NCBI GenBank assembly: GCA_963783945.1
Contig: CAWAPS010000024.1
Span: 496,001 to 560,000, forward strand
Length of the DNA: 64,000 nucleotides
DNA from: CAWAPS01 sp963783945
GTDB taxonomy: Bacteria > Actinomycetota > Acidimicrobiia > Acidimicrobiales > Palsa-688
Reading direction: 5' to 3'
Part shown: piece after piece, positions 1 to 7,181 of the stretch
Layout: the number at the start of each line of letters is the position of its first letter
Position numbering within the stretch: the first letter of the stretch is position 1
The notes under the pieces: model-generated
The model's input: only the letters and a program-made list of their open reading frames with translations
What the model was told of the DNA's origin: nothing
Databases searched by the model: none
Program-made: the position numbers and the translations under genes

Positions 1-144
1 GCACGTGTAAGTGCCGAAGCTGACCAGGATGACCCGCCCCAGGAGGGCCTCGGCGGTCACCGGCCCCGAGTTCAGCCAGGCGGTCGCCCCGTCCAAACCG
101 GGCAGCCCGCCTTCGACCGGGTATTCGTTGCGGTGGCGAAGCAT
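1..144 (-). CDS. Thioredoxin-like (DipZ/TlpA type) protein, N-terminal part only
   Basis: Read on the minus strand from ATG at 144, 48 residues are visible before the gene leaves the left edge. The text GGLPGLDGATAWLN followed by GRVILVSFGTYTC resembles the opening strand of thioredoxin-like domains of the DipZ/TlpA type, in which a segment like FWTYTC precedes a helix; here the usual Trp is Gly. The catalytic region lies outside the window, so activity and cellular location cannot be judged. No signal peptide is visible in the 48 residues, so this may be a cytoplasmic variant or the true start may lie upstream. The family call rests on this short stretch only. Confidence 0.6.
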   Translation of the reverse strand, partial: MLRHRNEYPVEGGLPGLDGATAWLNSGPVTAEALLGRVILVSFGTYTC

Positions 145-217
145 GGACTGCCCCGATCAATTCAGGGGCGACAGTAAAGCCGCCGGCAGCTACAAGAGCG
201 TATCTCCGACAGGCTGT

Positions 218-379
218 TCAGTCTTTCACGACCTGGTAGATCCCATAGATTACCCCTGGGATATGTCCAAGGAGCTGGAGCAGGAACGCCCAGAGCACCT
301 GAATGCAGGGGCCCTTCTTGATCAGTACCGCCAGGAAGGGCAGTACCAGACACAGAAGAACGAGTAGGACTTTTACCAC
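218..379 (-). CDS. YqaE/Pmp3-family small membrane protein
   Basis: A 53-residue protein starting at GTG 379. It has two hydrophobic segments (about residues 4-20 and 27-50) joined by a short KKG turn. The pattern, LPFLAVLIKKG then LLGHIPGVIYGIYQV, is the Pmp3/YqaE (UPF0057) signature, in which the second helix carries G-x-I-P-G-x-I-x-x-I-Y. Members are small plasma-membrane peptides linked in bacteria and fungi to osmotic or envelope stress; their molecular role is not settled. The gene starts about 30 bases after the methyltransferase stop on the same strand and may be cotranscribed with it. No clear ribosome site is visible, so the start could lie slightly upstream. Confidence 0.75.
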   Translation of the reverse strand: MVKVLLVLLCLVLPFLAVLIKKGPCIQVLWAFLLQLLGHIPGVIYGIYQVVKD

Positions 380-409
380 GTAAACGGCTGGCAGTCGAGA
401 CTCTTCTGT

Positions 410-1255
410 TCAGGCCTCGGCTCGGACAAGGAAGATCGAGCGTGTGAGCTCGAGCTCTCCATCCTGAAGACGCGCCTGCATGGCCCCTTCGATGGCGGCC
501 CGGACACGCTCGAGCGCGGCGGGGTCGGCGCCCTCGAGCATCCTCTGCACCGCGCCCATCCGCAGCGCTGAGTCAGCGGATTCCGGGATGGCTTGCGCCG
601 GCGTGCGAATCGCGTCGTCGTGACCCTTGATGTCGACGTTCTGGAATCCGGCCGAATCGAGGATGCGTTCGACCCGATCCCGGTCCGACAACGAAAACGG
701 TCCAGGAGCGTCCGGGGCGGGCATCTCGGGAGTTGTCCCCAGGACCGACACTGCAGCCTGGGCTGGAACGAGCATCCACTCGTTGCACGCCACCGGTTGC
801 CAGCACGCGAATGACAGGGCGGCACCGGGTTTCAGGGACCGGTGGACGTTGGTGAAGGCGGCCACGGGATCGGCGAAGAACATGACACCGAAGCGGGAGA
901 AGGCGCCGTCGAAGCGCGCCTGCCTGAGGTTGATGCTTTGCACGTCGCCGTGCTGGAAGTCGACGTTGTCGATTCCGGTGGCACCGGCGTGTTCCCGGGC
1001 CCGTTCGAGGAGCGCGGCGGCGATGTCGACCCCGAGAGCCCGACCGCCCGGGGCCACCCGGGCCGCCAGCTCCAACGTGGTCCGGCCCGTTCCGCAACCC
1101 AAATCGATGATGCGCTGGCCGGGCTGCGGGTCCAGACGGTCAATGGCCATGCGCCCGGCCGGGCCGATCACCTGTTCGTGGTGGGACTCGAGAGACATCC
1201 ACGACGAGGCCCGGGCCGCCCAGAATTCGGCCTGCTCGCTGTTGGCGAACGTCAT
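410..1255 (-). CDS. Class I SAM-dependent methyltransferase
   Basis: A 281-residue protein with a UbiE/COQ5-like Rossmann methyltransferase fold. Motif I is IIDLGCGTGRTT (about residues 49-60), which binds S-adenosylmethionine; the following acidic strand ends in GVDIA, and motif II lies near DVQSINLRQARFDGAFSRFG. The C-terminal third (DSAGFQNVDIKGHDD) is typical of small-molecule methyltransferases that sit after a short N-terminal helix. The substrate cannot be told. It is likely the first gene of a short minus-strand unit with the YqaE-like gene. The 175 bases upstream of the start hold no recognisable operator. Confidence 0.85.
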   Translation of the reverse strand: MTFANSEQAEFWAARASSWMSLESHHEQVIGPAGRMAIDRLDPQPGQRIIDLGCGTGRTTLELAARVAPGGRALGVDIAAALLERAREHAGATGIDNVDFQHGDVQSINLRQARFDGAFSRFGVMFFADPVAAFTNVHRSLKPGAALSFACWQPVACNEWMLVPAQAAVSVLGTTPEMPAPDAPGPFSLSDRDRVERILDSAGFQNVDIKGHDDAIRTPAQAIPESADSALRMGAVQRMLEGADPAALERVRAAIEGAMQARLQDGELELTRSIFLVRAEA

Positions 1256-1430
1256 AACCGGACCCTATCCGACGGATCCGGGTCGAGAACTCCCCCGGAC
1301 GACGCGGACGTCAGTGGCGACTCTCGCTGAAAGTGAACCTAATGGGGATCGTGACCCTTAGCCGAACCGCGGGACCCAAGGCAGGGAACAAGTTTAGAGA
1401 GCCCCGGCACACGTAGTGTCGGACGGGTTG

Positions 1431-1625
1431 TCAGGCGGCCGGTTGAGCGGAGCGGACCGAGGCGTCAGGTGAGGTAGCGAGCAGCGACTCGATACTCGGT
1501 CGGCACGATCCGCAGCGACCTCCAGCCCGGCAGCTGCCAGTCACCTCGCGGACCGTGGCCGCTCCCCCGGCGATGGCCGCCGCTATAACCGCGCTGGTTA
1601 CCCGCTCACAGTGGCACACCACCAC
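1431..1625 (-). CDS. bfd: Bacterioferritin-associated ferredoxin-like [2Fe-2S] protein
   Basis: A 64-residue protein with VVCHCERVT at the N terminus and SCRAGGRCGSC at about residues 30-41. The CxC plus CxxC arrangement is the BFD-like [2Fe-2S] fold. In the known systems Bfd binds bacterioferritin and passes electrons to its haem to release stored iron. The gene follows the small gene at 1628-1861 by two bases and the pair diverges from the bacterioferritin gene, so functional pairing is likely. Similar domains also occur in nitrite reductase and in NAD(P)H-dependent oxidases, but this is a stand-alone protein. Confidence 0.85.
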   Translation of the reverse strand: MVVCHCERVTSAVIAAAIAGGAATVREVTGSCRAGGRCGSCRPSIESLLATSPDASVRSAQPAA

Positions 1626-1627
1626 GG

Positions 1628-1861
1628 CTAGGACACCCCCACCAGCGGACCGGTCGAAGGCAAGGCGAGGACCGTCAACGGAGCGCCGGCCTCCACCAGG
1701 CGAGATGCCAGCCCAATGCTCACCGGCATCCGGGCCGGGAACCGATGCCCCTTCCCGTGCACCTCGGCACGCAGCGGGCCGTCACCGACGATCAGCCGCA
1801 CCCCTTCGACCCGGCGCAGCGCCGGAACCAGAGCCGTCTCGAAGCGGCGTCGGCCTCCCAT
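1628..1861 (-). CDS. Hypothetical 77-residue protein coupled to bfd
   Basis: Starts at ATG 1861 (MGGRRRFETALVPAL) and ends two bases before bfd, which argues for one transcript. It has mixed alpha/beta character with RLIVGDGPLRAEVHGKGHRFPARMPV in the middle, given here as the span of residues 22-47, and no membrane segment or metal motif. The reading frame stays open further upstream to 2038, but that extension overlaps the bacterioferritin start region and reads like non-coding text. I do not recognise the family. Its place between the bfr promoter and bfd suggests a role in iron handling, but that is inference. Confidence 0.55.
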   Translation of the reverse strand: MGGRRRFETALVPALRRVEGVRLIVGDGPLRAEVHGKGHRFPARMPVSIGLASRLVEAGAPLTVLALPSTGPLVGVS

Positions 1862-1872
1862 ACCCCCAATGT

Positions 1873-1884
1873 TAGGCGCGCCTA
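1873..1884. promoter_or_regulatory. Perfect 12-bp palindrome between bfd-side gene and bfr
   Basis: TAGGCGCGCCTA is self-complementary and lies 11 bases before the start of the small gene and about 105 bases before bfr. The sequence just outside adds another T on the left (TTAGG), which recalls the TTAGG...CCTAA half-sites of IdeR/DtxR iron boxes, but the full 19-bp consensus is not present. It is a candidate operator for both directions. Confidence 0.4.
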
Positions 1885-1989
1885 CCATTTTTGGCAAGGG
1901 TTTCTTTGCGCCGGATGTTTCGTCCGAGGTACCCAGGTGGTCAGACCGGTACGATCCCTGTATCTGCGGGTTCGAGGAGAGGGCGCAAA

Positions 1990-2460
1990 ATGCGTGGTGA
2001 GGACGAGGTAGTCGAAGTGCTGAACGAGGTGTTGACATCGGAGCTGACGGCAGTCAACCAGTACTTCCTCGACGCCATGATGTTCGATCATTGGGGTTAC
2101 GAACGGCTGGCGAAACGGTTCCGGGATGAATCGATCGGCGAGATGAACGATGCGGAGAAGCTCATCAGGCGCGTCCTTTACCTGGAGGGACACCCCAACC
2201 TGCAAAGGCTGGGTCCGGTTCGCACCGGCGAGACCGCGGCTGAGAAGCTCAACCTTGCTCTCGAGCTCGAACGGGAGGCCATCTTGCGGCTGAACCAGGG
2301 CATCGCATTGTGCACCCAGCGAAGCGACAACGGCAGCCGGGACCTGCTCGAGGACATCCTCGAGGGAGAAGAGAGCAACGCCGATTGGCTGGAGAGCCAG
2401 CTCGAGGCCATCGGGCAGATCGGTGTGGCGTCCTACCTGGCCCAACAGCTCCACGACTGA
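1990..2460 (+). CDS. bfr: Bacterioferritin with altered ferroxidase ligands
   Basis: A 156-residue ferritin-like four-helix protein. ATG 1990 was chosen because MRGEDEVVEVLNEVL matches the usual Bfr N terminus; an open extension upstream has no family match. Bfr stores iron in a 24-subunit shell with haem between subunits. The haem-ligand Met is kept in GEMNDAEKL (Met52 equivalent). Ferroxidase ligands Glu18 (SELTAVNQYF), Glu51 and Glu94 (LALELE) are present, but the position of His54 is Asp (EMND rather than EMKH) and that of His130 is Asn (EESNADWLE rather than EEGHIDWLE). Both changes are read directly from the codons. The gene faces bfd across a palindrome. It may be an iron-storage or haem-carrying subunit without normal ferroxidase activity. 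Confidence 0.9.
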   Translation: MRGEDEVVEVLNEVLTSELTAVNQYFLDAMMFDHWGYERLAKRFRDESIGEMNDAEKLIRRVLYLEGHPNLQRLGPVRTGETAAEKLNLALELEREAILRLNQGIALCTQRSDNGSRDLLEDILEGEESNADWLESQLEAIGQIGVASYLAQQLHD

Positions 2461-2523
2461 CCTCGCACACCCGAGGCTGCGACCGCGAGGTCACGCCGTG
2501 GGTATGCCCACCGGAGCCTGGCC

Positions 2524-3240
2524 TCACTGTCCGGCTGATTGACCGCCGTCGATGTGCAGGATCTCACCGGTGACAAACGTGGCCCTCTCCAAATACAGGA
2601 CCCCGTCGACGACGTCGCTGACCTCGCCTAGGCGGCCCAGGGGATGCAGGGCCGCCATTCCCGCATATTCCGTCGGGTCGTGGTGAGGGGTCCGGATGAC
2701 GCCGAGTGAGACGGCATTGACGCGCACACGGCGCGATGCGTACTCGATGGCCAGGGAGCGAGCGACCGAGGCCAGGCCGCCTTTGGTGAGGGCGGCCAAG
2801 GCTGAAGGCCGGTCGTGGTCGGCGTGGTCGACCAGGCTGGTGCTGACGTTGACGATGTGGCCGCCGCCCTGCTTGACCATCTGCGGGATGGCGCGCTGGG
2901 TGACGTGGAAAAACCCGGTCAGGTTCGTGGCCGTCACCGCCGCATAGTCGTCATCGGTGTAGTCGGCGAATGGCTTGCCGATGAAGATCCCGGCGTTGTT
3001 GACGAGGCTGTCGATCCGGCCAAACCGATCGAGCGCCTCTTCCACCACGCGCTGGGCGGTGTCGGCCTCGACGATGTCGCCGGGCACAGTGAGGTAGTCG
3101 GGCTCGTCCGAGGGACGGATTGAGCGTGACGTCCCTACGACGGCATATCCGATTCCACGGAAACCCTCTACCAGTCCGGCACCGATTCCCTGGGAGGCAC
3201 CGGTGATGATGGCGACTTTCTCGGGCCGGGGCGGGCTCAT
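2524..3240 (-). CDS. SDR-family oxidoreductase lacking the catalytic Tyr
   Basis: A 238-residue short-chain dehydrogenase. The cofactor loop TGASQGIG (residues 13-20) and the NNAG motif are intact, and the C terminus ends in GEILHIDGGQ as in classical SDRs. In the active-site region the text runs NVSTSLVDHADHDRPSALAALTK: the Ser is present, but the usual YxxxK reads AxxxK, so the catalytic Tyr is missing while Lys is kept. The start overlaps the stop of the upstream fusion gene by four bases (ATGA), so the two are translationally coupled. Function may be a reductase with altered chemistry or a non-catalytic role; substrate unknown. Confidence 0.85.
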   Translation of the reverse strand: MSPPRPEKVAIITGASQGIGAGLVEGFRGIGYAVVGTSRSIRPSDEPDYLTVPGDIVEADTAQRVVEEALDRFGRIDSLVNNAGIFIGKPFADYTDDDYAAVTATNLTGFFHVTQRAIPQMVKQGGGHIVNVSTSLVDHADHDRPSALAALTKGGLASVARSLAIEYASRRVRVNAVSLGVIRTPHHDPTEYAGMAALHPLGRLGEVSDVVDGVLYLERATFVTGEILHIDGGQSAGQ

Positions 3241-4031
3241 CCGACCAGATAGGTCTCGTAGATCACGCCTGCGGGTTGGCGGCCGCCGACGCTGATGTAG
3301 ACCCCCTTGTTCAGCCAGTCCAGTTCAGCTTCGGCGGTCTCGATCTGAGTTGCGGTACGGAAGGTGTACTCGCTGGCGTCGACGTTCTCGCCCCGGCCGA
3401 GACGGGCCAGGACCTCCGGGCTGCCGTGGCGCACGCCGCGGGACCGGACATAGAGGAGGGCCCCACTGTCGGTCTGCAGCGTGTAGCGGAGGTCCGCCAG
3501 CGCGGTACCGTCCGGCAGGACTATCTGCCAGTCGGCACTCGCCCCGGGGAGCAGCTTCCCGGAGAGTTCAGGGCCGGTGAAGGTCCCACCGGTTTGCGGC
3601 ACGATGCGCCGGTGGCCCTGGGCGGTCTCCCCCAAATCGAAGGGTTGGCCGAGGCTCGCTTCCAATCGGTAAACCAGTGTCAGCCGAGGCTCGGGGAGCG
3701 AGGGGTCCGCGACTGGCTCCCACGCCCGAGAGGGTGGGGGTTTCGCCATCGGGTCGTTGGGATTGGCTTCGAGGGGGGTCACGGTAATGTTCATCCAGTC
3801 ATAGAGGGGCAATCCTCGAAGCAAACCGTCCAGCTCGGACCGGGTATCGGCTCGGTACAGGCCCAGCACCGACGTGTCGCCGGTTGCGACGGGCTTGTTC
3901 CAGACGCGTACAAGGCGGCCGGCGGCGGCCAGGTCGGCGGCGGCGGAGGCCTCGGCGTGCTGTCGGTCACTTACTTCGGCCTCAGGGATTCCGTCGGGAA
4001 CATTGATCTCGAACTCGACGAGGAACTCCAT
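3237..4031 (-). CDS. Muconolactone-isomerase-like / DUF3237 fusion protein
   Basis: A 264-residue protein in two parts. Residues 1-90 (MEFLVEFEINVPDGIP, then LGLYRADTRSELDGLL and PLYDWMNITVTPLEANPND) match the muconolactone delta-isomerase fold, a small ferredoxin-like barrel. After a Pro-rich linker, residues about 115-264 (LTLVYRLEASLG, GGTFTGPELSGKLLPGASADW, YISVGGRQPAGVIYETYLVG) match DUF3237, a beta-barrel family of unknown function. A strong ribosome site, AAGGAG, precedes the ATG by six bases. Its stop overlaps the SDR start. The pairing suggests a lactone- or enone-processing step in ring catabolism, by inference only. Confidence 0.8.
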   Translation of the reverse strand: MEFLVEFEINVPDGIPEAEVSDRQHAEASAAADLAAAGRLVRVWNKPVATGDTSVLGLYRADTRSELDGLLRGLPLYDWMNITVTPLEANPNDPMAKPPPSRAWEPVADPSLPEPRLTLVYRLEASLGQPFDLGETAQGHRRIVPQTGGTFTGPELSGKLLPGASADWQIVLPDGTALADLRYTLQTDSGALLYVRSRGVRHGSPEVLARLGRGENVDASEYTFRTATQIETAEAELDWLNKGVYISVGGRQPAGVIYETYLVG

Positions 4032-4060
4032 GATCTTCTCCTTAGTGTTGAGATGACTTG

Positions 4061-4074
4061 CTCACCATGGTGAG
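4061..4074. promoter_or_regulatory. 14-bp perfect palindrome upstream of the fusion gene
   Basis: CTCACCATGGTGAG is self-complementary and lies 30 bases upstream of the start of the fusion gene on its 5' side. Its position suits an operator for the fusion-SDR operon. No family consensus is matched, and no promoter hexamers are convincing. Confidence 0.3.
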
Positions 4075-4213
4075 GCGACCAGGGCCGACCGAAGAGGTGG
4101 AGGGAAATCGCCAATGTGCTCCTCAGGATCGCGCTTCGAGGGTCGAGCCGGCATCTGCACGTCGGTCAACTGGCGTCGGCCGCGTGCGGGCCGAGGGTAG
4201 TTGGGGCGCGGTG

Positions 4214-4240
4214 CCGGCCGGACCCTGGGGGTCCGGCCGG
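4214..4240 (-). terminator. GC-rich hairpin between the membrane gene and the fusion operon
   Basis: Perfect 11-bp arms CCGGCCGGACC and GGTCCGGCCGG enclose a five-base loop. It lies about 45 bases past the stop of the 187-residue membrane gene and before the next minus-strand gene. There is no T-run, as is common in high-GC actinobacteria, so it is a candidate terminator or processing hairpin. Confidence 0.5.
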
Positions 4241-4283
4241 TATGCGAGGTGAGGGGCTTGGGGTCCTGATGGATCCGGGCGGC

Positions 4284-4847
4284 TCATCGAGTGGGGGTGA
4301 GGGCCTTGGCCGTCTGGCTGGCCCGCTGCTGGGTGTATTTGAAGGCGTAGAGCAGAGCGCCGAAGGGAACGACCATGCGCAACACCAGTTGGGCGTGGTC
4401 GACGGCGCCGGCCAGGACCAGCGAGATGGTGCCGACCAGGAAGGCCAGACTCCAGGCCAGCGAGATCTCCCGGTTGAAGGCATGAAAATGCGGGGTGAGC
4501 CAGGTCGCTTGGGGAGTCTGCTCTCGGGCATAGGACTCGGTGAAGGGCCGTCCGATGAGCACCGACCCGAACACCAGGATGGTGAGCAGGCCGTGGGAGC
4601 CGGCCTGGGCGTAGCGGCCCCATGTGTCGAGGTTGCCGGGGTGGACCATGGCCACAACCGCGGCCAAAGCCGTGAAGTAGGCGATGCTCGCCAGGTCGAG
4701 CATGTGCACCTTCTTGCGGGCTACGGCCCGGGCGAACACGACCAGGGCGACCAGCCCGCCGGCGGCCAGGCCCCCCCACAGGTTGGTGAATCGGGTGGCG
4801 AAGAGGAAGGTCATCCAGGGAGAGAAGCTCCAGATCAGGTTGGTCAT
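4284..4847 (-). CDS. Hypothetical polytopic membrane protein (paralogue of 6444-7016)
   Basis: A 187-residue protein with about five or six hydrophobic segments. It shares long blocks with the protein at 6444-7016: LIWSF.PW at the start, DTWGRYAQA, SVLIGRPFTE.YAR, PHFHAFNR, LAFLVGTISL and VVPFGALLYAF. Conserved charged residues in the loops (R of IGRPF, H of FHAFNR) suggest a shared function rather than a generic membrane domain. I do not recognise the family. The ribosome site AAAGGA lies before ATG 4847. It points away from its paralogue, and a decayed LuxR-type regulator lies between them. Confidence 0.8.
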   Translation of the reverse strand: MTNLIWSFSPWMTFLFATRFTNLWGGLAAGGLVALVVFARAVARKKVHMLDLASIAYFTALAAVVAMVHPGNLDTWGRYAQAGSHGLLTILVFGSVLIGRPFTESYAREQTPQATWLTPHFHAFNREISLAWSLAFLVGTISLVLAGAVDHAQLVLRMVVPFGALLYAFKYTQQRASQTAKALTPTR

Positions 4848-4949
4848 CGAAGGGTTCCTTTCATCATGTGCATCTCGACGGGTCCAACCTCGATCGGCCG
4901 GGGCTTGATGCGTTCGATGCCCCTAGCGTGCGCCTGGAGGAGCCTCTGC

Positions 4950-4969
4950 GCCCTAGGCAGACTCCCTAA
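4950..4969 (-). promoter_or_regulatory. Upstream box shared with the paralogous operon
   Basis: On the minus strand this reads TTAGGGAGTCTGCCTAGGGC, matching 17 of 20 bases of the box at 6202-6221 upstream of the divergent paralogue. Similarity continues weakly for another 40 bases. A conserved non-coding block upstream of both paralogues suggests a common promoter or operator. Confidence 0.45.
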
Positions 4970-5020
4970 ACAGCTCCCCCCAGCACCGCGACGAATTCGG
5001 CTATGGCGTCCGGGAGATGT

Positions 5021-5889
5021 TCAGAGCTGGATGGTGCGCAGTTCTTTGCGTGAGCTGATCCCGAGCTTGCCGTAGGTGTCGCGCAGGCGGTATTCGACGG
5101 CCTTACGGCTGATATAGAGCTGTTCGGCGACCTCGGGGTTGCTCAGTCCCTGGGCCACCAGGACGGCCCCTGGCCCGGTTTGGTCCCGACGACCCACCAG
5201 TTGCTCAGCTCCGTCGGGGGTTGGCGGCGCCGATAGCGTCGCCGGCTCGGCCCGGCTCGGTCGGATCCCAACGGACGAACCCGGTGTTGAGCAGAAGCTC
5301 GAACGGCCCGATCGGCGCGGCTAGGGCGGCCACCCGACCCACCATCGGCAGGGGCGACCGCTGGTTGATCACGGCCATCGCCGCGGCCAGAGCCTGGGCG
5401 TCGCCGGGCAGGTCCGACAGCCGGGCCGTGACCGATGACGCCAGCGACCGGGGAGCAGGCAGATCCCCGTCCACCGCACGGAGCTGGGTCGGGCCCAGCT
5501 CGGCCAGCAGCGTCCGCACGTACAGCGGGTGACCCCGGGTGTGGCCGTGCAGCCGGGCCGCCGTCCTGAGCCGCCGACCACCCCCGCAGGACGTCCATCC
5601 CCGCCACGAAGGGACCGTCGGTGTGCACCGCTCCGAGCTGACCCACCAGCTCGTAAGGAATATCGGTGGCCAACTCGTCGGCCTGGGCCCGAACCACGCG
5701 GAACCCGGCGGGCAGTGTCGCCACACACCGGCGGACCAGGGCGGTCTTGCCCGAGCCGGCCTCGCCTTGCACCCATACCACCCAGGGCCGGCCCGCCGCT
5801 GCCGCCTCGGCCAGGCCGGCGACAAGCGCCAGCTCCCGGGACCGCCCCACGAACCCGCCACCTCCGAGATCAGCCTGAGGCACCGCCAT
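5021..5889 (-). pseudogene. Decayed LuxR-type (LAL) ATPase transcription regulator
   Basis: Pieces of one protein lie in different frames. The N-terminal piece (start about 5889) has FVGRSREL and the Walker A motif QGEAGSGKTALVRR, as in large ATP-binding LuxR (MalT/LAL) regulators. A second frame continues with HTRGHPLYVRTLLAEL and ARLSDLPGDAQALAAAMAV. The last piece carries the LuxR helix-turn-helix (LVAQGLSNPEVAEQLYIS, RKAVEYRLRDTYGKLGI) and ends at 5021. Intact members are usually over 850 residues; here only about 290 codons remain, so there is a large internal deletion as well as frameshifts. It sits between the two paralogous membrane genes and may once have controlled them. Confidence 0.75.
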
Positions 5890-6252
5890 AGCCCGACGCT
5901 AGCTGCGGTGCCCGGCAAGGTTGCGGACGAGACTTCGGGATCCATGACCCGATCGTCACGCGCCGAGCGGCCTCCTGTTCGATCCAGCAGCGCGGTTGGC
6001 ACTAACGCAAGGGGCTTGGCTCGAGAGAGCCGACGACGGGGCGCCGCCGGCTTCGGGCGGATAGTTCATCGAGGTGGGCGAGCGTCTCTGGATGCTCGTC
6101 CAACCAGGACGAAATGCTTCGTTGTCGGCGCGGGCCCAGTGGCTGGTCCTGGTGGCCCATGACCGGTTCTCTCTCGGAACCCGACCACGCGAACCGCGCG
6201 ATTAGGGAGTTGCCCTAGGGCAACGGAACAGGAGGTGGCGCAGGCTAGAGGC
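5890..6252. other. Intergenic stretch with shared upstream box
   Basis: No convincing gene is visible over these 363 bases. The only structured part is near the right end, where the box described at 6202-6221 precedes the small gene at 6253. Short open frames here lack family matches and ribosome sites. Confidence 0.5.
6202..6221 (+). promoter_or_regulatory. Upstream box with a 14-bp palindrome
   Basis: TTAGGGAGTTGCCCTAGGGC lies 31 bases before the start of the small gene. It overlaps a perfect palindrome, TTGCCCTAGGGCAA (6210-6223). A related block lies upstream of the divergent paralogue (4950-4969), which supports a regulatory role. Confidence 0.45.
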
Positions 6253-6447
6253 ATGGAGATCATCGTGAATATCTACGAGGGAGAGGATGGGCGCCCGGCC
6301 GGCACGGTCCGTGCCGCAGACCGGCTGGACGCTCGACCCTTCTCCGGCAACCTGGAATTTGTGGCCCTGGTCGAGAGCCTGTACCTGGCCGACGACCGCC
6401 CCTCGAAGCCGACGGAACTCAACACCGATGAAAGGAATGCCCAATGA
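6253..6447 (+). CDS. Small hypothetical protein coupled to a membrane protein
   Basis: A 64-residue acidic, soluble-looking protein: MEIIVNIYEGEDGRPAGTV, then LEFVALVESLYLADDRP. The stop overlaps the start of the membrane gene (ATGA at 6444), so the two are probably translated together. ATG 6253 was preferred over GTG 6235, which is too close to the AGGAGG at 6230. The paralogous locus at 4.3-4.9 kb keeps only a degraded upstream block where this gene would lie. Family unknown; a partner or regulator of the membrane protein is a reasonable guess. Confidence 0.65.
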   Translation: MEIIVNIYEGEDGRPAGTVRAADRLDARPFSGNLEFVALVESLYLADDRPSKPTELNTDERNAQ

Positions 6448-7016
6448 CCGAGCTGATCTGGAGTTTCGCCCCCTGGGCCGCGTTTTTGATGGTGGTCCGA
6501 GTCGGAAACGTGTACTGGGGGGCGGGGGTGGCTGCAGTAGCGGCCATCATCGTGCTGGCCCGAGCCCTCAGCCGCCACAAGGCCCATCTCTTCGACTACG
6601 TCGGCGTCGTCTACTTCGTCGGCATGCTGGCCCTGCTGGCCATCATCCAGCCCGGCGATATCAGCACCTGGGGCCGCTACGCCCAGGCCGTGGCCCACGG
6701 ATCGCTCACCGTGATCGTCTTCGCCTCGGTGCTGATCGGCCGGCCCTTCACCGAAGGTTACGCCCGGGACCAGGCACCCCGAGAGATATGGGACAGCCCC
6801 CACTTTCACGCCTTCAACCGCAAGATCTCCCTCTTTTGGGGCCTGGCCTTCCTGGTCGGCACCATTTCGCTGATCTTCGCCGGCTCGACCGATTCCCGCC
6901 AGATCCTGCTGCGGGTTATCGTCCCCTTCGGAGCGCTGGCCTACGCCTTCACCTACACCCAACGCCAAGCGGCCCGGGCCAGAGGCGACCAGCCGGCCCA
7001 GCCCTCCATCCCCTGA
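6444..7016 (+). CDS. Hypothetical polytopic membrane protein (paralogue of 4284-4847)
   Basis: A 190-residue protein with five or six hydrophobic segments and the same conserved blocks as its paralogue: LIWSFAPW, STWGRYAQA, SVLIGRPFTEGYARDQ, PHFHAFNRKISL and VPFGALAYAFTYTQ. It follows the small gene with a four-base overlap. The loop motif IGRPFTE-x-YAR and the FHAFNR motif are the best marks for finding relatives. No enzyme or transporter signature is recognised. Confidence 0.8.
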   Translation: MTELIWSFAPWAAFLMVVRVGNVYWGAGVAAVAAIIVLARALSRHKAHLFDYVGVVYFVGMLALLAIIQPGDISTWGRYAQAVAHGSLTVIVFASVLIGRPFTEGYARDQAPREIWDSPHFHAFNRKISLFWGLAFLVGTISLIFAGSTDSRQILLRVIVPFGALAYAFTYTQRQAARARGDQPAQPSIP

Positions 7017-7181
7017 GCGGCCCCCGCCGCTGAGCCGGAGCCGTCACGCGACCTTTGACCCCACGCCTGCCCGACGATCGTGGAGCAGATCCATTAACTG
7101 AAAGGGTGGGCGGAACCCGGGTAGGAGCCGCCTGCCCCGGTCATTCCCGGCCCGCCCGTGACTGGTCGTTGATTCAGATAG

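Noticed and set aside
6066..6263. 65-codon minus-strand frame between the LuxR remnant and the small gene
   Set aside because: Covers the shared upstream box, shows no family match, and runs against the small gene at 6253.
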